DNA of 43,246 nucleotides from the NCBI GenBank assembly GCA_024690405.1, contig JAILCU010000059.1, positions 1 through 43,246 of the forward strand, written 5' to 3'. The notes under the pieces were generated by a model. That model was not told the origin of the DNA, did no database searches, and worked only from the letters and a program-made list of their open reading frames with translations. Below are positions 25,845 to 32,505 of this stretch, in pieces; positions within the stretch are counted from its first letter, which is position 1, and each line of letters opens with the position of its first letter. A program made the position numbers and the translations under genes. Source of the stretch: Bacteroidales bacterium (GTDB lineage: Bacteria; Bacteroidota; Bacteroidia; Bacteroidales; Bacteroidaceae).

Positions 25845-26552
25845 ATGAAGATAAAAGACTTTTTTTTCATCTGTTTGTTGTTGTCGTGCTTCACCTGGGA
25901 TGCATGTACCGTAGATCAGACGGAGCATCATGAGCAGCCTTTGCCCAATGTGGTGGAGGATTCTGTGGACTTCATCTTGAAGGTGCGTCAGACGTCGCGT
26001 CTTTATACGGCTGAGTATCAGGTGCACAAGATTGTGACGCATGCCGACGTGAAACGCTTGAAGACGACAGTCCTGGGCTATGATGTGATTGATACGGATT
26101 TGCCGTTGGGGGACCGTAAAATAGCCATTCCTATTGATGTAACACTGAAAGCTTACATCGACTTCAGCCATTTCTCTGAAAAGCAGGTGGAGCGCTCTTC
26201 CGATGGGCGACATATTCATATCGTACTGCCTGACCCTAAGGTGGTGGTGACCTCATCGAAGGTGGACCATGCCTCGGTGCGACAGTTCTCCGCCTTGCTA
26301 CGCAGTGATTATTCTGATGCCGAGATGACCAATTTCACGGCACAGGGCGTTCGTGCAGTACTCTATGCTGTTCCGCAGATGGGCATTCTCGAGACTGCGC
26401 GCCAAAGTGCGGCTGCCACCTTGATCCCATTGGTGGCATCGATGGGTTATGAGCCGGACCATATCGTTGTCACGTTCCGTAAGGATTTCACGGGCAAGGA
26501 CCTCCCTCTGTTGTTCGACAATGAGAAAAGCGTGGTACGATTCGGGAAATAG
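25845..26552 (+). CDS. DUF4230 family protein, copy 1
   Basis: 235 residues with an N-terminal hydrophobic segment (about 5-17) that looks like a signal peptide. Cysteines at 15 and 21 could allow lipidation. The body matches the DUF4230 pattern: LYTAEYQVHKIV, an amphipathic IAIPIDVTLKAYIDFS, then a helical NFTAQGVRAVL...LIPLVASMGY and a C-terminal strand IVVTFRKDF. The family's biochemical role is unknown. The next gene encodes a paralogue. Divergent from the lipoprotein gene. Confidence 0.75.
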   Translation: MKIKDFFFICLLLSCFTWDACTVDQTEHHEQPLPNVVEDSVDFILKVRQTSRLYTAEYQVHKIVTHADVKRLKTTVLGYDVIDTDLPLGDRKIAIPIDVTLKAYIDFSHFSEKQVERSSDGRHIHIVLPDPKVVVTSSKVDHASVRQFSALLRSDYSDAEMTNFTAQGVRAVLYAVPQMGILETARQSAAATLIPLVASMGYEPDHIVVTFRKDFTGKDLPLLFDNEKSVVRFGK

Positions 26553-26620
26553 AGGAGTGGCCAAAGACTGAATGCAGATAATTTATATAGGCGATCCTTA
26601 TCGGGTCGATAGCATATAAT

Positions 26621-27262
26621 ATGAATATTTGGAGAAAGATAGCTGACCGGACTGCGGCCTTCTTGAGCAGCCATTTACTGATTTGGGTGCTTGTTCTTGT
26701 TGTCGCGGTGGTCCTGTGTGCTTTGCTGTTGCGACGCTGTCGAGAAGATCGGACATTCATGTCCGTGAGTATCGAGAGTACTGACACCATTGGTATCACT
26801 CCGGCACAGATACGAAGCATTGAACGCATCGGACAATGGGAATTTCTATCTATAGCTGACGAGGAATTGGTCGATACTGTACGTGCACGTACTTTTTCAC
26901 GCGACGATCGTCTTATTCGTATTTATCATGGTACCCTACGCTTGGGAGTTGATCTCTCACAGTGTAGCGACAGTTGGGTGAGAATGCATGGAGATACATT
27001 GGTGGCTATACTGCCTCCTGTATGTTTGCTCTCGAATCAGTTTATCGATGAAGCCCGTACACGCTCGTTCTATGAGAGTGGTGAATGGAGTGCCAGAGCG
27101 AAGGAACAGATGTACTGGAAAGCTGTCCGGCGAATGCGTGATCGCTGTCTGACGGAGAAAAACTATGTCCTGGCAGAGCGCAATGCCATTGAACAATTCA
27201 CTGCACTCTTCCGTACCTTTGGCTTTCAAAACGTCAAAGTAGACTTCGACCGCCAGCATTAA
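26621..27262 (+). CDS. DUF4230 family protein, copy 2
   Basis: 213 residues with a single strong transmembrane segment near 18-38 (LLIWVLVLVVAVVL core), so membrane-anchored, with the domain outside the membrane. The rest follows copy 1: IGQWEFLSIADEELVDT, a strand RIYHGTLRLGVDLSQ, a helix around ERNAIEQFTALFRTFGF and a terminal strand. It lacks a recognisable signal cleavage site. 68 bp after copy 1, so probably one operon. A pyrimidine-rich repeat starts 18 bp after its stop. Confidence 0.7.
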   Translation: MNIWRKIADRTAAFLSSHLLIWVLVLVVAVVLCALLLRRCREDRTFMSVSIESTDTIGITPAQIRSIERIGQWEFLSIADEELVDTVRARTFSRDDRLIRIYHGTLRLGVDLSQCSDSWVRMHGDTLVAILPPVCLLSNQFIDEARTRSFYESGEWSARAKEQMYWKAVRRMRDRCLTEKNYVLAERNAIEQFTALFRTFGFQNVKVDFDRQH

Positions 27263-27502
27263 CCCGTTTTTACCCCAATTTGCCCCCTTGTCCCCTTCCC
27301 TTGCCCTTTCCCCTTCCCTTGCCCTTTCCCCTTCCCTTGCTCTTTTCTTCCTGCTTGCCCTTTTCCCTTCCTCGCTTGTCCTTTTTCCTTCCTCGCTTGT
27401 CCTTTTCCCTTCCTCGCTTGTCCTTTTCCCCTCCTCCTTCTTGTAGCCTCTTCCCCCCCTCTTTCCTTTCCCCCTCTCTTTCCTTTTCCCCTCCCTTTCA
27501 TG
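27263..27502. repeat. Pyrimidine-rich tract with TTG-phased 18/21-bp repeats
   Basis: The plus strand is overwhelmingly C and T for about 240 bp. Within it, units beginning TTG start at 27280, 27301, 27319, 27337, 27355, 27376, 27397 and 27418, with lengths 21, 18, 18, 18, 21, 21 and 21. Copies 27301-27318 and 27319-27336 are identical. Open frames on both strands are expected because a tract without purines (or its complement without T) can hardly form stop codons, so I do not call a gene. Strand asymmetry suggests triplex or slippage potential. Confidence 0.85.
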
Positions 27503-27545
27503 TGGCCGCCGTGCCCTCGCTGTCAGGCGAGGGTCCCTTCCCCCT
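27503..27545 (+). repeat. Dispersed hairpin element, copy 2
   Basis: CCCTCGC (27514-27520) pairs with GCGAGGG (27527-27533) around TGTCAG. Flanks GGCCGCCGTG and TCCCTTCCCCC correspond to copy 1 at 2241-2282 on the minus strand. Both copies lie at the edge of strand-asymmetric intergenic DNA. Confidence 0.7.
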
Positions 27546-27554
27546 GTAAAGTGA

Positions 27555-27589
27555 GCAGGCCCGAAGGAAGTGGATTCCTTCAGGCCTGC
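27555..27589 (-). terminator. Strong hairpin downstream of the 30-residue gene
   Basis: 15-bp arms (27555-27569 and 27575-27589) with one mismatch and a 5-nt loop. It lies 42 bp after the stop of the minus-strand small ORF. There is no clean T-run, so the terminator role is tentative. Confidence 0.5.
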
Positions 27590-27630
27590 ATATAAATGGG
27601 TTAATAATGTTCTTTTTAATAGCCCGACTT

Positions 27631-27723
27631 TTAGTCGAGACTGCCAGTAAATACGGATGCGTTACTGACGATTGCTGCAATTGCTACAATTACGAATGCA
27701 ATAGTTGTTGTTGCTGATACCAT
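27631..27723 (-). CDS. 30-residue hydrophobic peptide, putative membrane peptide
   Basis: The frame starts MVSATTTIAFVIVAIAAIV and continues SNASVFTGSLD. One hydrophobic segment spans residues about 5-20, enough for a single membrane helix, flanked by polar ends. A TACCTTTG box at 27838-27845 and a leader of about 108 nt precede it, and this ATG is the first in that predicted transcript. AAAGGT lies about 10 nt upstream. A strong hairpin follows at 27555-27589. No family recognised. It could be a type I toxin-like or regulatory peptide, but nothing here proves that. Confidence 0.55.
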   Translation of the reverse strand: MVSATTTIAFVIVAIAAIVSNASVFTGSLD

Positions 27724-28011
27724 AATACTTTTACCTTTTTAATTAAACTTCTTGTTATCCTTTTTTCACTTTTACGAGGGCCTCGCTTGGCCTCTCTTTG
27801 AACTCGGTTATCCTTTGTTCTTTTTCTTTTGACGATGCAAAGGTACGGACTTTTGGAGTAATATGGTTCTGTTTTATGTCGAATAGCATATTTTTGGCTG
27901 CTTTTATTGATTCTTGTCAAGAATAATATGCTGAAAAGCATAAAAACACTGCACCCTCGGATGTGGATGCAGTGATGAATAAATGCCTCTTAAGTAGGGA
28001 AAGGTATACTC
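27724..28011. other. Leader and spacer between the small ORF and the peroxidase 3' repeats
   Basis: 27724-27831 is the predicted leader of the small ORF and is purine-rich on its sense strand, with AAAGGATAAC occurring twice. 27846-28011 is AT-rich. It includes an imperfect inverted repeat around CACTGCA (27949-27955) and TGCAGTG (27968-27974). No further gene is supported. Confidence 0.4.
27838..27845 (-). promoter_or_regulatory. -7 box (TACCTTTG) for the 30-residue gene
   Basis: Minus-strand TACCTTTG, 115 bp before the ATG at 27723. No clear -33 TTTG. Confidence 0.5.
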
Positions 28012-28099
28012 TTTAGAGGAGTTTCTCAATTTGTTTAGAGGAGTTTTTCGATTTGTTTAGAAGAGTTCTTCGTTTTGTTTAGAGGAGTTTTTTGATTTG
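28012..28099 (-). repeat. 4 x 22-bp array copying the 3' end of the peroxidase gene
   Basis: Units start at 28012, 28034, 28056 and 28078, each exactly 22 bp. The unit at 28078-28099 contains the last six codons (QIKKLL) and stop of the peroxidase gene. The other three, downstream on its sense strand, each carry a diverged version that locally reads QNEELF-stop, QIEKLL-stop and QIEKLL-stop. Because 22 is not a multiple of three, each copy is shifted by one frame from the one before. Confidence 0.92.
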
Positions 28100-28750
28100 T
28101 GCTTCGACATCAGCCATATCATGGGTAGGCTCAAAACGGGCTACAACCTGACCTTGACGGTTGATGAGGAACTTGGTAAAGTTCCATTTGATATCGGCTT
28201 TAGAGGCGAATTCCGGGTCTGCCTTGCCGAGAAGGTCGTTGAGAATAGGTGTGAGTTTGTGGCCCTCATCAAAGCCTCCGAAACCTTTTTGCTGTTTAAG
28301 CCAAGTGTAGAGCGGCATCTCATTTTCGCCGTTGACGTCGGCTTTGGTGAATTGCGGGAATTTGGTGCCATAATTGACTTGACAGAACTGCGTGATCTCT
28401 TCGTCGGTGCCAGGGGCTTGCTGTCCGAATTGGTTACAGGGGAAGTCAAGAATCTCTAAACCGCGTTCATGCAGACGTTCATACATCGCTTCGAGTGCCT
28501 CGTATTGTGGAGTAAAACCACAACGGCTGGCGGTATTGACGACAAGGAGCACTTGCCCTTTGAATTGGCCGAGACTGACGTCTTCCTGTTTTTTGTTCTT
28601 AACTGTGAAATCGTAGATTGTTTTCATAGAAGGAGTGGGAGTTTGGGTTGCTAATGTAGATGTCGCATTTGACGATGAGGTATTCTTTGAAGAACATGAT
28701 GCCATGCCAATAAGGCAGGGAATCATGATGAGAAGTGGGAAGTAACGCAT
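28079..28750 (-). CDS. Glutathione peroxidase-family lipoprotein
   Basis: 223 residues. The lipoprotein signal ends LIGMASC (C19), followed by a Ser/Thr-rich linker, so it is anchored at the cell envelope. The thioredoxin-fold domain has peroxidatic cysteine C77 in NTASRCGFTPQ, Q107 in FPCNQFGQQ, and W189-N190 in IKWNFTKFL, the standard Cys-Gln-Trp-Asn set. It uses Cys rather than selenocysteine, so it probably draws electrons from thioredoxin and reduces peroxides. The last codons form the first unit of a 22-bp tandem array. Confidence 0.93.
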   Translation of the reverse strand: MRYFPLLIMIPCLIGMASCSSKNTSSSNATSTLATQTPTPSMKTIYDFTVKNKKQEDVSLGQFKGQVLLVVNTASRCGFTPQYEALEAMYERLHERGLEILDFPCNQFGQQAPGTDEEITQFCQVNYGTKFPQFTKADVNGENEMPLYTWLKQQKGFGGFDEGHKLTPILNDLLGKADPEFASKADIKWNFTKFLINRQGQVVARFEPTHDMADVEAQIKKLL

Positions 28751-28854
28751 AGTCTGTTTTTGAAATGATAAATAGTTTATTTTGTTTTGTGTGAGATCTT
28801 TATGGGATACTGTGCATATCCTCTTGTGCAGACGGGAATCACAGGGAGGATGCG

Positions 28855-30357
28855 TTATTCAGTCCTTATTCTGTTGTGTGTATTGAAATGATTGCGATGC
28901 CGTAGGAAACAAACGGCGAGGAAAAGGGCGAGGGCGAAGCCTGCCACAAGACTGATGGTCAGTGGCAATTTGAAGCCTTCGGGAGCAGTGAGTATGTAAC
29001 TCGTGACAACTACAGTCATGAAAATGGCGGGTAAGAAGGCAATCCAGAAGTTGCGTTTGTTGTGGAGAAGCCATACGGTGGCGGTCCAAAGGAAACAGGT
29101 CGCCAGTGTTTGGTTGGTCCAGGCGAAATAGCGCCAAAGGATGTCGAAATCCACGAATACCAAAGCGGCTGAGATAGCGAAGAGCGGTAGCGCAAGCAGC
29201 AGACGATTGACAATCTTATGCTGACCTAAGTGCATGAAGTCGGCTACAATCAGACGTGCCGAGCGGAAAGCCGTATCACCGGAAGTGATAGGTGCCGCAA
29301 CAACGCCGAGAACAGCCAGGATGGCACCGATACGGCCCATCCAAGTCTGGCAGATCATATTCACGATGAGCGCCGGATTGGTACCGTTGCCGCCGGCACT
29401 GAGGATGGATGAAAGGGCATAATAAGGTCCTTGAAGTGCTTGTTCTTTAGAGCCCTCGATGGAAGCAGCGGCAAACTTGATGGCTGCTGCTGCCCAAATC
29501 ATGGCTACGATGCCTTCGGTGATCATGGCACCGTAGAATACGAAACGTCCGCGGCGCTCATTCTCCAGGCAGCGTGACATCAGGGGGGATTGGGTCGCAT
29601 GGAAACCGCTGATGGCACCACAGGCAATAGTGATACAGAGGAAGGGGAAGATGGGTAGATTCTTTGGATGATGGCTCACAAAGGGGAGGTCGGTTATTTC
29701 AGGCATCCAACCGGCCCGTGTATAAATACCGATGCCAACACCGATAGCCATAATGAGTAGCGCTGCACCAAAGATAGGGTAGAGGCGTCCGATGAGTGTA
29801 TCGATGGGTAGGAGCGTGGCTAAAACGCAGTATAGAAACACAAGGCCTATCCACAGCCAGCGCCAAGAGGTGAGTTCGAGGCCCCAGATGCCGTTGGTCA
29901 TTGTGGCAAGCAGACCTGCGGCAGTGGTCACGAAGACGGTACCGACGAGTACAAGAAGTACGATGCTGAGTACGCGCATCGCCTGACGTGCCACGGAACC
30001 AAGTTCATCGCCCACCATCTCTGGTAGTGATGCTCCGTCCTTGCGCAGAGAGATCATGCCACAAAGGTAGTCGTGAACTGCCCCCATGAAGATGCAACCG
30101 AAAACAATCCAGAGATAGGCGGCCGGACCGAACAGAATGCCCATGATAGCACCGAAGATAGGCCCTGTGCCAGCGATATTGAGGAACTGAATGAGGTACA
30201 CGCGCCACGTGGGCATGGGGATGTAGTCAACGCCATCCTTGAGGCGGTAAGAGGGCGTCTGACGTTCGGGCTGTATGCCGAATACGCGCTCTACAAAAAC
30301 TCCGTATAGGAGATAGCCGAGGACGAGGGCTACGAGGCAAATCGTGAAAGTAAGCAT
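28855..30357 (-). CDS. cstA: CstA-family peptide/pyruvate transporter
   Basis: 500 residues with about 13 hydrophobic segments. NIAGTGPIFGAIMG near 60-73, GAVHDYLCGM near 92-101 and ITSGDTAFRSAR near 350-361 are signatures of the CstA superfamily. It is shorter than E. coli CstA (about 700), as in many Bacteroidetes members. Family members import pyruvate or peptides under carbon limitation; the ligand here is not known. Its start lies close to a 64-bp tandem array that follows aroC. Confidence 0.9.
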   Translation of the reverse strand: MLTFTICLVALVLGYLLYGVFVERVFGIQPERQTPSYRLKDGVDYIPMPTWRVYLIQFLNIAGTGPIFGAIMGILFGPAAYLWIVFGCIFMGAVHDYLCGMISLRKDGASLPEMVGDELGSVARQAMRVLSIVLLVLVGTVFVTTAAGLLATMTNGIWGLELTSWRWLWIGLVFLYCVLATLLPIDTLIGRLYPIFGAALLIMAIGVGIGIYTRAGWMPEITDLPFVSHHPKNLPIFPFLCITIACGAISGFHATQSPLMSRCLENERRGRFVFYGAMITEGIVAMIWAAAAIKFAAASIEGSKEQALQGPYYALSSILSAGGNGTNPALIVNMICQTWMGRIGAILAVLGVVAAPITSGDTAFRSARLIVADFMHLGQHKIVNRLLLALPLFAISAALVFVDFDILWRYFAWTNQTLATCFLWTATVWLLHNKRNFWIAFLPAIFMTVVVTSYILTAPEGFKLPLTISLVAGFALALFLAVCFLRHRNHFNTHNRIRTE

Positions 30358-30395
30358 ATTGAAGAAAAGATATCAGAATAATCCATAGAACCGCT

Positions 30396-30575
30396 AATTG
30401 TTAAACAGCCGCGGCCTGCATCTTGCAACCGTTAAAACAGCCATTGGCTAGCATCCCACAATTGTTAAATAGCCGTGGCCTGCATCTTGCAAACGTTAAA
30501 ACAGCCATTGGCTAGCATCCCACAATTGTTAAATAGCCGTGGCCTACATCTCGCAAGCGTTAAACAGCCGTGGGT
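30396..30575. repeat. 64-bp tandem repeat made of two alternating half-units
   Basis: Copies begin at 30396, 30460 and 30524, the last one partial. Copies 1 and 2 differ at only a few bases. Each 64-bp unit is itself an A-B dimer of about 31- and 33-bp halves, both starting GTTAAA and containing AGCC. The A halves read GTTAAATAGCCGTGGCC, the B halves GTTAAAACAGCCATTGGC. It lies between aroC (3' side) and the start of cstA. No unique spacers, so not CRISPR. Confidence 0.88.
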
Positions 30576-30581
30576 CGTGTG

Positions 30582-30617
30582 TGGAGCGGTTCGTCCGCTC
30601 CAGCCTTCGGCTTTTTC
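30582..30617. other. Adjacent stem-loops downstream of aroC
   Basis: TGGAGCGG (30582-30589) pairs with CCGCTCCA (30595-30602) around TTCGT. Right after it, AGCC-TTC-GGCT (30602-30612) forms a small stem followed by TTTTT on the plus strand. On the aroC sense strand the first stem could protect the 3' end. The T-run faces plus-strand transcription, where no gene is seen, so the role is unclear. Confidence 0.5.
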
Positions 30618-30645
30618 CGTAGCCGTGCCCACCGCCATGATATCG

Positions 30646-31728
30646 CTATGCCTTTTCGTTCTTGCGTGCCCGGTCGGCCAGATAGGCATCAAGCACCACC
30701 ATGGCTGCCATGGCTTCTACAACAGGCACAGCCCTGGGCAGCACACACGGGTCGTGTCTGCCGCGGGGATGAATGGTTGTGGCTTGACCGTGAATGTCTA
30801 TGGTCTCTTGAGGTCTCAGGAGTGTAGCCACGGGCTTGAAAGCCACGCGGAAAGGTATGGGCTGACCGTTGGAGATACCGCCTTGAATACCACCTGAGTG
30901 GTTGGAGCGGAAAACGGGTGAAGTCGCTCCGGGTTCCAACACATCATTTTGTTCGCTGCCGCGCTGACTTACACCGGCAAATCCCTCGCCGTATTCAAAT
31001 CCTTTAACGGCATTGATGGAAAGCATGGCGGCACCCAATTGTGCATGAAGTTTCCCGAAAACGGGTTCACCCAAGCCGACGGGACAACCAGTGATAACAC
31101 CTGCAATGACGCCACCGATGGTGTCGCCTTCACCTTTCACCTCGAGGATGAGTTGCTCCATCGCATGAGCAATGTCCGGGTCGGGACAACGAACTGGATT
31201 GCTGTCGATGAGGCTGAGGTCGAGTTGCGTCCAGTCGCGATTGCAGGCAATGGCGCCTACTTGTTGTGTCCAGGCTTTGATCCCGACGCCCATTTGTCGC
31301 AGGCAGAGCATTGCGATGGCTCCACCGACGACACGGCTGATCGTCTCGCGTGCCGAAGAGCGTCCGCCGCCACGGTGGTCGCGCAGTCCGTATTTATTAT
31401 AATAGGTGTAATCGGCATGAGAAGGCCGGAAAACTTCACGCAGGTTATCGTAGTCGCTGGAATGCTGGTTCTCATTGCGGACGATGAACCCGATAGGATG
31501 TCCTGTCGTTTTGCCTTCGAAGACGCCTGATAGCAATTCCACGCGGTCGCCTTCCTTGCGGGCCGTAGTGATACGGCTCTGTCCGGGACGCCGGCGGTCG
31601 AGTTGCGACTGGATGAAATCCAGATCGATGCCGATACCTGCAGGACAGCCGTCAATGACGCCTCCCACGGCTGCGCCATGACTCTCGCCGAAAGTGGTAA
31701 GACGAAACAGATGACCGAATGTGTTCAT
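30646..31728 (-). CDS. aroC: Chorismate synthase
   Basis: Makes chorismate from EPSP using reduced FMN; last step of the shikimate pathway. The N-terminal [11 protein letters not shown], then the RRPGQS, HSSDYDN and RPSHADYTY(Y)NKYG stretches, [10 protein letters not shown], and the C-terminal GISNGQPI with a PQ(E)TID region are family signatures. 360 residues, full length. 21 bp after slyD, so the pair is likely one transcript. A complex repeat region follows its stop. Confidence 0.97.
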   Translation of the reverse strand: MNTFGHLFRLTTFGESHGAAVGGVIDGCPAGIGIDLDFIQSQLDRRRPGQSRITTARKEGDRVELLSGVFEGKTTGHPIGFIVRNENQHSSDYDNLREVFRPSHADYTYYNKYGLRDHRGGGRSSARETISRVVGGAIAMLCLRQMGVGIKAWTQQVGAIACNRDWTQLDLSLIDSNPVRCPDPDIAHAMEQLILEVKGEGDTIGGVIAGVITGCPVGLGEPVFGKLHAQLGAAMLSINAVKGFEYGEGFAGVSQRGSEQNDVLEPGATSPVFRSNHSGGIQGGISNGQPIPFRVAFKPVATLLRPQETIDIHGQATTIHPRGRHDPCVLPRAVPVVEAMAAMVVLDAYLADRARKNEKA

Positions 31729-31749
31729 GACGGTTCTTTCCTTTTTATA

Positions 31750-32343
31750 TTATGCATCGCAGCAGCCGCCACCACCGCAGCCTCCGCCTTCGCATCCTTC
31801 ACCACAGCCTCCGCCTTCGCATCCACCGCCGCCACAGCCACCGCATCCGCAACCGCCTTCACCGCTGAGCATCTTGGCAGTCTGCTCAATCTCTTTGAGC
31901 GTGGCTTCGCGGTTTTCGTACACGGTGCCTGTGAATTGCAGTGCTTTGCCGGCAAGAGGATTGTTGAGGTCTACAGTTACATCTGTGTTGGTGACCTTGG
32001 CGATGATGCCATAGAAATGGTTGCCTTCGTTATCCATCAGGGGCACTTGGGCACCCGGATAGATTTCTTCTTCCATGAACTTGCCGTTGACTTCAAACAT
32101 CTTTCGTGGCACAGCACGTACCAAGGTCTCGTCGCGCTCGCCAAAGGCTTCGGCTGCTTGGAGGGTGAAGTCGAACTCGTCGCCATCGTTCAGGGCGGAG
32201 AGCTGTTGCTCAAAGGCATCAATCATCAGGCCCATATCAGTGACAAAAGCCACAGGGCGACTGGCATCGGTTTCGTAAAGAAGCTGGCGGTCGGGTGAAG
32301 CCGTGAACATACGATAGGCCAACTTGATAAATCTCTGTGCCAT
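31750..32343 (-). CDS. slyD: SlyD-like FKBP-type peptidyl-prolyl isomerase with Cys-rich tail
   Basis: 197 residues. The FKBP domain with its insert-in-flap shows EAFGERDETLVR (65-76) and NHFYGIIAKV, typical of SlyD. It speeds proline isomerisation and binds metal. The C-terminal tail (161-197) is almost all glycine and cysteine, with nine cysteines and no histidine, unlike the His-rich tail of E. coli SlyD. The composition suggests soft-metal or zinc binding. A TAACTTTG box lies 43 bp upstream. Likely first gene of slyD-aroC. Confidence 0.93.
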   Translation of the reverse strand: MAQRFIKLAYRMFTASPDRQLLYETDASRPVAFVTDMGLMIDAFEQQLSALNDGDEFDFTLQAAEAFGERDETLVRAVPRKMFEVNGKFMEEEIYPGAQVPLMDNEGNHFYGIIAKVTNTDVTVDLNNPLAGKALQFTGTVYENREATLKEIEQTAKMLSGEGGCGCGGCGGGGCEGGGCGEGCEGGGCGGGGCCDA

Positions 32344-32385
32344 TCTCAGTGAGTTTTTTTAGAATCGAAAAGTGTTATTTGTGTG

Positions 32386-32393
32386 CAAAGTTA
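32386..32393 (-). promoter_or_regulatory. -7 box (TAACTTTG) for slyD-aroC
   Basis: Minus-strand TAACTTTG matches TAnnTTTG; the inferred leader is about 36 nt. Confidence 0.5.
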
Positions 32394-32433
32394 AGTCTTT
32401 TTATTCATTTCTCTGCACTTAAGAGGAGATAAA

Positions 32434-32465
32434 TTTGTTTTTGACGTCAGATTGACGTAATTTTG
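32434..32465 (+). promoter_or_regulatory. Full Bacteroidetes promoter (TTTG-N20-TAATTTTG) for ilvD
   Basis: TTTG at 32434-32437 and TAATTTTG at 32458-32465 with 20 bp between them give the best-formed promoter in the window. The predicted start near 32472 leaves 34 nt before the ATG at 32506 and 10 nt before the one at 32482. Confidence 0.7.
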
Positions 32466-32505
32466 CAGCGTTTTACGATAAATGTTCAACGCAAATACCT
32501 CTAAA

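Noticed and set aside
25776-26219. N-terminal extension of the lipoprotein gene
   Set aside because: The extension is antisense to the first DUF4230 gene and crosses the -7 box. The internal ATG at 25775 begins a clear lipoprotein signal.
27259-27501. 80-codon Lys/Gly/Arg-rich minus-strand gene
   Set aside because: A strand made only of purines cannot contain stop codons, so an open frame is expected. It overlaps the stop of the DUF4230 gene. Kept only as a point to test.
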